Origin: an uncultured Clostridiaceae bacterium | GTDB lineage: Bacteria; Bacillota; Clostridia; TANB77; CAG-508 | DNA: 10,756 nt | Assembly (NCBI GenBank): GCA_905198755.1 | Contig: CAJKDR010000031.1 | Span: forward strand, 1 to 10,756 | Direction: 5' to 3' | Shown here: positions 5,884-10,756 of the stretch, in pieces | Position numbering within the stretch: the first letter of the stretch is position 1 | Layout of the letters: each line of letters opens with the position of its first letter | Notes under the pieces: model-generated | Told to the model about the DNA's origin: nothing | What the model saw: only the letters and a program-made list of their open reading frames with translations | The model's database searches: none | Made by a program: the position numbers and the translations under genes

Positions 5884-8334
5884 TTAATAATTTCTTTTCA
5901 TTTGTTCTAGAGTATTATTCATATTAGATGAGAATGTATTGTTATAAGAATAATCTCCTGCTGGTTTATATTTATTTCCTATTAGAGGATACACCATACT
6001 TCCTAATTCTTTTATTTTCATATTAAATTCTCTTGAATATCCATTTGTTGATATTTCACAATCCATAACATTCTCTAAATATTTTGAATATGTTACTTCA
6101 TCAAAAGGAATTGTACAATATTTAACTGTATCTTTATTAAATAGTTCTGTCATAAAAGACATTGATGGATCATTGTAAAAGGCTAATCCTCCAATTATTG
6201 CTTTTGGTGTTAGTCCTCTTACCCTTACTTCTTTATTTATTACAACTCTAATCTTTTCTTCTCTTAATAAATCTTTAGCCTTTAATTCTCTAAGGAAAGC
6301 TGTCATAGGTTGTATTGTTAATATATCTAAACTTTGTACAACATATATTTCTTGTGTTGCACCAAAGTAGTCTCCCGGAGTATTAAAATCGCAATCCATT
6401 AAAACTAAAGAATAATTCTGCACTAGAGTTGATAAAATATTATCAACATCTTCTAATGGTACTGAATCTCCAGGAAGTGCAGTATAAACATCTAAGTTTC
6501 TATCTACTGATATTCCACTTGCTATTCCGCTTCTCAATTTTTTTATTGATTCGTAAGCTATTCCTCTCAATTTTTCATCATTATTAGTAAATATATAATA
6601 TGAATTTCTATTTGTAGTCAAATCTAAAATTGCTGTTTTTATTCCCATACTTGCTAAAGTTTTTCCAAGGTTATTTACTAAGAATGAAGTACCGTTTTTA
6701 GTAGTACCAACAAATGAAACAATCTTTTTATCTTTTGATAATAAGTTAGTTACTCTACTCATATCATGAGAATAATAATTATCTCCTGAATAGTTTGTAA
6801 CATTTGACGTTGTTTGTTGATTTTGCCATGTTGATGATTGATTAATATTGTTTTGCAAATTATTAAATCCTGGTAATGTTGCATTATTATCTTGTACATC
6901 ATCGAATCCTGGTAGTGTTGTACTATTATCTTGTATATCATCAAATCCTGGTAGTGTTGTACTATTGTCTTGTGCATCATCAAATCCTGGTAATGTTGTA
7001 CTATTGTCTTGTACATCATCAAATCCTGGTAATATTGCACTATTTTCTTGTACATCATCGAATCCTGGTAGTGTTGTGCTATTATCTTGTATGTCATCAA
7101 ATCCTGGTAATGTTGCACTATTATCTTGCGCATCATCAAATTCTGGTAATGTTTGTTCTGGAATAGGATTTTTTCTTGGCCTTCCTCTTCCCCTTTTAGG
7201 TTTGTTTTCTACATCTTGTACTGTTGGAACAGGATTTTTTCTTGGTCTTCCTCTTCCTCTTTTTACAGGTTGTACTGGTTGAACAACCTCATTTTTTTCT
7301 TCTTCCGCTATTGGTATATTTAAATTATCAAGTTCTGTAAAATCAAAGCTATCATTTTGTGGCTCTGGTTTTGGCATTACTGGTTTTTGTATATTATTAT
7401 TTGCATAAACTTGATTAATTTGATTTGAGTCATTATTAATTATACTTTCTCTATTTTGATTTATTTTAGTAGAAGCATTTTGTGTACTAGAAGTCAATTT
7501 TCTAGCTGTTTTATTAACAGCTGTTGGAACTATTACAGGTTTTGTTGGTCTTCCCGCTCCATTAGTTTCTAAAAATCCTATTTTTAATCCTTCTGCTTTC
7601 TTTTTTTGTTCATTTATTGCATTTATTGTAGAACTTGCATCTCCAAATGTCATAATTGATTGATATTTAGGTGATTGTTCTTCTAATACTGCTTTTACAT
7701 TTAGTGGTAAAAACTTAGTTATTATTCTTAATTGTGCATCATTATATTGTGCAGCGATATTATTAAAACTTTCTACATATCTATCTTCATTTTTTCCTAG
7801 TCTTCTGTAATGTTCTAATATATTTTTTATTTCTAGTTCACTTACATTATTCTCATTTTCACTTTGATAGTTTACTTCTTCTGAATCTATTTTATAATAA
7901 ATCTTTGCTTCTTTTTTACTACGTGGTCTATTAATCATTTTACATACATTATCTATACTTCTGTCTTGTCCAAGTAAAGCATTATAAATTCCTAATCCAA
8001 ATAATTTTACAAGCATAGGTTCTGATTTAGATCTTCTATCTGCACATATTAATATTATTGGGATATCTCCATCACTGCCTGTTGCTTCATCACTTATACT
8101 ATCTAATTTTTCGAATATAAATTTATCTATTGCATCATAGTTATTGTTAGAGAATGGTTCTAAATCTTCTCCTATTACTATTCTGTCATAAGATTTATCT
8201 CTTTGTAGCTCTTTTACGACCGCATTAAAATAATACATATTTTTATATGATATTATTTCTTTATATTCTCTTTGATACTTTTTTACTATTTGCGCTGATA
8301 TATTTTCATTACTAACTGCAAATAAAACTTTCAT
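5884..8334 (-). CDS. 816-aa protein: receiver-like domain, AT-hook-like motifs, 13-aa repeats, degenerate MinD/CpaE-like ATPase domain
   Basis: Four regions are visible. Residues 1-140 look like a receiver-type fold (strands MKVLFAVS, DRIVIGEDL, IPIILICAD; LFGLGIYNALLG near the end), as in the N-terminus of CpaE/TadZ proteins, without a clear phospho-acceptor site. Residues 140-250 are helical and charged. Residues 255-530 look disordered, with two AT-hook-like blocks, RGRGRPRKNP (359-368 and 381-390), then eight 13-residue repeats based on LPGFDDxQDNSTT (396-499). Residues 535-790 resemble a MinD/ParA/CpaE ATPase: KKIVSFVGTTKNGTS in the P-loop position, AILDLTTNRNSYY, then LVLMDCDFNTPGD where Walker B would be. 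The P-loop reads GTTKNGTS (543-550), so the lysine before the final S/T is a threonine and the deviant-Walker lysine is also absent; ATP hydrolysis is doubtful. CpaE/TadZ proteins place pili or secretion machines at the membrane, but no other tad gene is present. Its SD lies in the last codons of the preceding gene. Confidence 0.75.
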   Translation of the reverse strand: MKVLFAVSNENISAQIVKKYQREYKEIISYKNMYYFNAVVKELQRDKSYDRIVIGEDLEPFSNNNYDAIDKFIFEKLDSISDEATGSDGDIPIILICADRRSKSEPMLVKLFGLGIYNALLGQDRSIDNVCKMINRPRSKKEAKIYYKIDSEEVNYQSENENNVSELEIKNILEHYRRLGKNEDRYVESFNNIAAQYNDAQLRIITKFLPLNVKAVLEEQSPKYQSIMTFGDASSTINAINEQKKKAEGLKIGFLETNGAGRPTKPVIVPTAVNKTARKLTSSTQNASTKINQNRESIINNDSNQINQVYANNNIQKPVMPKPEPQNDSFDFTELDNLNIPIAEEEKNEVVQPVQPVKRGRGRPRKNPVPTVQDVENKPKRGRGRPRKNPIPEQTLPEFDDAQDNSATLPGFDDIQDNSTTLPGFDDVQENSAILPGFDDVQDNSTTLPGFDDAQDNSTTLPGFDDIQDNSTTLPGFDDVQDNNATLPGFNNLQNNINQSSTWQNQQTTSNVTNYSGDNYYSHDMSRVTNLLSKDKKIVSFVGTTKNGTSFLVNNLGKTLASMGIKTAILDLTTNRNSYYIFTNNDEKLRGIAYESIKKLRSGIASGISVDRNLDVYTALPGDSVPLEDVDNILSTLVQNYSLVLMDCDFNTPGDYFGATQEIYVVQSLDILTIQPMTAFLRELKAKDLLREEKIRVVINKEVRVRGLTPKAIIGGLAFYNDPSMSFMTELFNKDTVKYCTIPFDEVTYSKYLENVMDCEISTNGYSREFNMKIKELGSMVYPLIGNKYKPAGDYSYNNTFSSNMNNTLEQMKRNY
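6838..7149 (-). repeat. Coding minisatellite: eight tandem 39-bp units
   Basis: Eight direct copies of a 39-bp unit, each encoding 13 residues (consensus LPGFDDxQDNSTT), lie inside the 816-aa gene (residues 396-499). The first copy reads LPEFDDAQDNSAT. The last is diverged (LPGFNNLQNN). Inner copies differ mostly at one residue (I, V or A before Q) and at a few third codon positions. Since 39 is a multiple of three, gain or loss of a unit keeps the frame, so copy number can vary without breaking the gene. The peptide is acidic and Pro/Gly-containing, probably a flexible spacer. Confidence 0.95.
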
Positions 8335-8337
8335 TTG

Positions 8338-8736
8338 TTAACCCCTCCAACTTTTTACTACTATAGCAAATATTAGTGGTAATACTTGGCATATTACAAA
8401 AATTGTTATAAAACCAATTATTAATAAAAAACCTCTATCTCTTACGTCTATTTTTCTTATTCCTATTACATATTGGTATATTGCTCCAACTGCTATTCCT
8501 ATAAAGCAAAACGGAATACTATATACTCTAACTTTATTTAGCATATAAGCTGTTAATCCGTAGCTATCTGAGCCATATGCTTGCTTATAATCTTCTAAAC
8601 TTTTTAGTTCTTTATCTTTTATTTGTACTAATTTGCTTTCTGTTTCGTTGCTCATAACTTTAGTGTTAGTAGCAAAAACTGTAGTAGCTGAAAATATACA
8701 GATTAAGCAAAAAATAACTGCTACAACTCTTTTCAT
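8338..8736 (-). CDS. Small membrane protein with signal peptide and two transmembrane helices
   Basis: A 132-aa protein not recognised by family. It has a Sec-type signal peptide (MKRVVAVIFC to about residue 22, AxA-type cut near VFA, no lipobox cysteine at the site). A polar charged segment (24-69) rich in K, E and S follows. Then come two long hydrophobic helices (about 71-92 and 102-128) joined by a short charged loop, GIRKIDVRDRG, ending KSWRG. Signal peptide plus two helices with a basic loop is the general plan of VirB2/TrbC-like pilins and of small membrane subunits of secretion systems, but no diagnostic motif was seen. The frame is open up to 8793, but the ATG at 8736 is chosen because an AGGAG SD lies eight bases upstream and the signal peptide begins there. 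It is the first gene of the run driven by the promoter at 8785-8813, and three bases separate it from the 816-aa gene. Confidence 0.75.
   Translation of the reverse strand: MKRVVAVIFCLICIFSATTVFATNTKVMSNETESKLVQIKDKELKSLEDYKQAYGSDSYGLTAYMLNKVRVYSIPFCFIGIAVGAIYQYVIGIRKIDVRDRGFLLIIGFITIFVICQVLPLIFAIVVKSWRG
8342..8348 (-). promoter_or_regulatory. SD of the 816-aa gene inside the previous gene's last codons
   Basis: GGAGGGG lies seven bases before the ATG at 8334. It is formed by the last three sense codons (W-R-G) of the 132-aa membrane protein gene. With a three-base gap between stop and start, this is a standard layout for translational coupling and suggests linked production of the two proteins. 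Confidence 0.75.
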
Positions 8737-8784
8737 ATAAATTTCTCCTCTCGGTATTTCCGTATACACTTTTTTACTGACAAT

Positions 8785-8813
8785 ATCATACACTAGAATG
8801 TAAAAAAATACAA
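8785..8813 (-). promoter_or_regulatory. Sigma-A-type promoter of the six-gene run
   Basis: On the minus strand: a TTGTAT -35 (8808-8813), exactly 17 bases, then a TATGAT -10 (8785-8790) preceded by GTG. It lies about 50 bases before the ATG at 8736, in the 94-base gap after the glucosaminidase stop. Spacing and the GTG before the -10 match the lysS promoter. No terminator hairpin for the upstream gene was seen in this gap, so read-through is possible. Confidence 0.6.
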
Positions 8814-8830
8814 GGTTTATTTTTTAAATT

Positions 8831-9703
8831 TTATAATTTGTTATACAAATACTGCATCCATTTATACACACTGTTATTCCAGTTTTTATCTGATGCATAT
8901 TTTTTATTTACTGCAGATAATGTTCTTCCACAATAATATCTTCCTGTAGCTACTTCTCCATTGTATATGCTTGTCCCTGCTGGGTTCAAATAATGTTTTA
9001 CTAGTACTCTTGCTATCATATCAATTCCAGCCGCATATCCATTGTATGAATATGCACTTGAATATGCACTCATATCATATGCACCATATCCAAATAAATT
9101 TTTCTTGTTTGTCGCTATTTTAGATGTTCCCCATGCACTTTCATGTATTCCTATTGCTGCTACAAATACACCATTTATACCATATTGTTGTTCTATATAA
9201 TAAAAATATTCCGCATTTTCTTCAAACACTTTATTTTTATCTTGGCTATCATTTGATAAAACTTTCTTAAATTGTTCTAAGGTTAAACCACTTGGTTGCA
9301 TTAAGTTCATATTTTTATTTAGCTTAGATAATAATTCTGCTTTTGAGTGCTTTGTGTTATTATTGTTATAATTATTTGTATTTTTATTTATATATGTTAC
9401 GCATTCTTGTTCAACCCATCCGTAATATGAATCATATTGTACATAATACCAACTATTAGATTTTTTTATTATTTTCAATTTCGAGTCTTGTTTTATTGTA
9501 ATAATAACTTCTGCATCTTTTTTATTTTCTTCTCTTAATGCTAATGTATAAGGTGTTGAATAAACTGTATCTCCACTTTTTATTTTTCTTTTATCATAAT
9601 AAGCTGCTGTTCCTACTTCTACTATCTTATTAACACAAGGAGTTAATATCTTTCTTCCAATTTGTTCGTTTGATATTTCTTCGTCTCCTTTATATTCTTT
9701 TTT
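8831..9703 (-). pseudogene. 3' part of a secreted G5/SH3/glucosaminidase cell-wall hydrolase gene (5' end lost at the junction)
   Basis: Residue numbers count from the TTG at 10660. The fragment opens with the tail of a G5-type domain (about 321-351, ending VNKIVEVGT), then an SH3-like domain (about 368-424, with LKIIKKSNSWYYVQYDSYYGWV). An Asn-rich linker (425-436) and a GH73-type glucosaminidase domain (about 455-609) follow. The likely catalytic glutamate is E507 in GIHESAWGTS, and NLFGYGAYD (521-529) is also a family hallmark. Such proteins cut the glycan chains of peptidoglycan outside the cell. The C-terminus is intact (KWMQYLYNKL, then TAA). The signal peptide and N-terminal domains are missing because the contig switches to foreign DNA. 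Codon use and GC match the rest of the AT-rich side, so this end belongs with the Bacillota genome. Marked as broken because of the junction, not because of visible decay. Confidence 0.85.
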
Positions 9704-10756
9704 GCCTAACGTGAAGTTGAACCGGGGCAGTTCCACTTCTTCTCCCCGAAGCAAGGCTTGCAACTGGCTGTTGAAAAGTTCAAGGTCGAGGGCATAGAGA
9801 GATTCATAATCATAATTGCCGTTTTCGTCACGCGGAGTATCTTCACGATCTACAAAATAGTTGTCCAATGAAATGGGATAGGGGCGCAGTCCGTTGGTCA
9901 TCAACTGTACGGAGAGCCGTTTGCTGAAGGTTGTTTTTCCGGAAGAGGAGGGGCCGGAGATCAGGACAAGCTTTACGCGGTTTCCGTTTTCTCCCCGGTG
10001 ATAGATTTCGTCGGCAATTTGGGCTATCTTCTTTTCTTGTAAGGCTTCGGCCACCTTAATCAGGTCGGTTGCATGGCCTTCCTCGCAGGCAAGGTTGAAG
10101 TCGCCCACATTGCTCAGCCCCATGATATAGTTCCAGCGCAGATGTTCTTTGAATACATCAAGCATCTTCTCTTGTTTTACTACATCTTCGAGTACGGCAG
10201 GGTTCTCTTTATTGGGAATACGCAGCAAGAGGCCGTCGTAATATTTCACGATGTCGAACAGCTTGATAAAGCCTGTGCTGGGGAGCAAATTGCCGTAATA
10301 GTAGTCCACCGTATCTCCCAATGTATAGTAATAGGTATATATGGAGCCGGATGTTTCCAGCAGTTTCACTTTGTCGTTCATGCCCCGTTCGCTGAATACG
10401 CGTACGGCTTCGGTGGTATGACATTCGGTGCGGCGGAATGGAATATCTTCCGCTATGATTTCCTGCATCCGTCTTTTTATGGCCGATACGTCTTCCAGCT
10501 CAATGGGACGCCCGATGCGGAGATTGCAGAAATAGCCTTTGGATACGGGATGCTCCACAAACAGTTTTCCATCCGGAAACAATTCATTGACAGCCTTGTA
10601 CAGGATAAAGCAAAGCGAACGGACATATGTACGCATACCGGAAGAATCCCGTACATCCAAAAATTCAACATCTTTATTGTTGTAGACCCGGAAATTGAGT
10701 CCTTCAGAACGGTTATTTACTTTGGCGCTGACTACCTGATAGGGAAAATTAAGATT
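8831..10756 (-). CDS. Chimeric open frame: uridine kinase N-part fused to glucosaminidase C-part (probable assembly artefact)
   Basis: One uninterrupted frame runs from the right edge (10756) to the stop at 8831, 641 codons with no true start inside the window. A TTG at 10660 could be miscalled as the start, but the 32 codons before it (NLNFPYQVVSAKVNN...) continue the kinase, so the real start lies outside. The first part is a Bacteroides-type cytoplasmic uridine kinase. The second, from about 9704 down, is the end of a Clostridia-type secreted G5/SH3/glucosaminidase protein. Base composition changes sharply at the same place: positions 9721-9780 hold 32 G/C of 60, and 9481-9540 hold 15 of 60. 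A cytoplasmic kinase cut before the end of its catalytic domain and joined to an exported wall hydrolase has no signal peptide and no evident function. The two halves should be treated as separate partial genes. Confidence 0.85.
   Translation of the reverse strand, partial: NLNFPYQVVSAKVNNRSEGLNFRVYNNKDVEFLDVRDSSGMRTYVRSLCFILYKAVNELFPDGKLFVEHPVSKGYFCNLRIGRPIELEDVSAIKRRMQEIIAEDIPFRRTECHTTEAVRVFSERGMNDKVKLLETSGSIYTYYYTLGDTVDYYYGNLLPSTGFIKLFDIVKYYDGLLLRIPNKENPAVLEDVVKQEKMLDVFKEHLRWNYIMGLSNVGDFNLACEEGHATDLIKVAEALQEKKIAQIADEIYHRGENGNRVKLVLISGPSSSGKTTFSKRLSVQLMTNGLRPYPISLDNYFVDREDTPRDENGNYDYESLYALDLELFNSQLQALLRGEEVELPRFNFTLGKKEYKGDEEISNEQIGRKILTPCVNKIVEVGTAAYYDKRKIKSGDTVYSTPYTLALREENKKDAEVIITIKQDSKLKIIKKSNSWYYVQYDSYYGWVEQECVTYINKNTNNYNNNNTKHSKAELLSKLNKNMNLMQPSGLTLEQFKKVLSNDSQDKNKVFEENAEYFYYIEQQYGINGVFVAAIGIHESAWGTSKIATNKKNLFGYGAYDMSAYSSAYSYNGYAAGIDMIARVLVKHYLNPAGTSIYNGEVATGRYYCGRTLSAVNKKYASDKNWNNSVYKWMQYLYNKL
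9677..9704 (-). other. Chimeric junction, shared-sequence zone
   Basis: The Bacteroides-type kinase match runs through FNFTLGKKEYKGD, and the G5-domain match begins at about EYKGDEEIS, so the bases coding KKEYKGDEE could belong to either parent. The A/G-rich stretch is about 20-28 bases long, close to the k-mer length used by short-read assemblers. GC content and codon use change on each side. Confidence 0.75.
9686..10756 (-). pseudogene. Uridine kinase (TGS/ThrRS-like N-terminus plus P-loop kinase), internal part of a Bacteroides-type gene
   Basis: The family phosphorylates uridine/cytidine (pyrimidine salvage) in the cytoplasm and carries an N-terminal region related to the TGS and second additional domains of threonyl-tRNA synthetase. 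Seen here, numbered from the TTG at 10660: the ThrRS-like region with the HTTEAVRVF block (81-89), then the kinase domain with P-loop GPSSSGKTT (236-244) and SLDNYFVDREDTPRDENG (264-281). It ends at RFNFTLGKKEYKGD (313-326). In the family the next segment starts ILEGIHxLNPE and carries the rest of the kinase domain; all of it is absent. The start is also missing: the frame is open to 10756. The family is usually about 550 aa, so roughly the first 30 and last 200 residues are lost. GC content and codon use (many G/C-ending codons) fit Bacteroides and clash with the rest of the window. Confidence 0.9.

Noticed and set aside
6838..7149. Regular direct repeats that could suggest a CRISPR array
   Set aside because: The units abut with no unique spacers, are not palindromic and keep a coding frame, so this is a coding tandem repeat.
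6848..7282. Plus-strand open frames over the repeat array (Ser/Cys-rich 144 aa, and others)
   Set aside because: They are antisense to the 816-aa gene. A 39-bp unit is a multiple of three, so a repeat without stops in one frame stays open through the array. No SD or known domain was seen.
5884..8736. Calling the module a complete Tad pilus locus
   Set aside because: Only a TadZ-like protein and a generic small membrane protein are seen. The CpaF ATPase, TadB/TadC platform and Flp prepilin with its usual cleavage motif are absent from the window.
8737..8793. Longer N-terminus (19 extra residues) for the small membrane protein
   Set aside because: The frame is open, but the extra part overlaps the proposed -10, has no SD, and would bury the signal peptide. 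The ATG at 8736 has a well-spaced AGGAG.
10209..10671. Other minus-strand frames in the GC-richer end
   Set aside because: They overlap the well-matched uridine kinase frame and show no family features.
9680..10756. Natural horizontal transfer of a Bacteroides gene
   Set aside because: No integrase, IS end, tRNA or repeat at the border. The gene is cut mid-domain and joined to another cut gene over a short shared stretch, which fits an assembly error better. Not fully excluded without reads.

Overview
The window is two pieces of DNA that look unrelated. Positions 1 to about 9,680 are very AT-rich, with A/T-ending codons, strong Shine-Dalgarno (SD) sites and every gene on the minus strand. 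Gene content (IreB, DUF1292 protein, RuvX, a G5/SH3/glucosaminidase exoprotein) points to a low-GC Bacillota, probably an uncultured gut Clostridia-type organism. From about 9,705 to the end the DNA is near 50% GC and encodes part of a TGS/ThrRS-like uridine kinase of the type found in Bacteroides. The two parts meet in frame inside one open reading frame, within a 28-base stretch (9677-9704) that either parent could have supplied. This is most likely a metagenome assembly chimera, not a natural fusion.

Reading in the direction of transcription (right to left), the AT-rich part has three blocks. (1) 8831-9703 is the 3' end of a secreted cell-wall hydrolase gene (end of a G5 domain, SH3-like domain, GH73-type glucosaminidase). 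(2) A promoter at 8785-8813 starts a six-gene run ending at a hairpin terminator (3676-3696). Its genes are a 132-aa signal-peptide/two-helix membrane protein, an 816-aa mosaic protein with a degenerate MinD/CpaE (TadZ-like) ATPase domain, a membrane-anchored GAF plus degenerate GGDEF protein, then ireB, ruvX and a DUF1292 gene. The last three form a trio familiar in Bacillota; the first three are the least explained part of the window. (3) A second promoter (3642-3670) drives lysS, an M50 site-2 protease gene, tsaD and a metallophosphoesterase gene that runs off the left edge.

Block 3 is housekeeping: lysyl-tRNA charging, t6A37 modification of ANN-decoding tRNAs (including tRNA-Lys), intramembrane proteolysis and a phosphoesterase. 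In block 2 the trio covers cell-wall-stress regulation (IreB), RNA/DNA processing (RuvX) and a small acidic protein. The three genes before it look like a membrane-associated positioning or secretion-type module built on domains that have lost their usual catalytic residues. No RNA genes, CRISPR arrays or insertion sequences were seen, and no gene-free stretch exceeds 300 bases.
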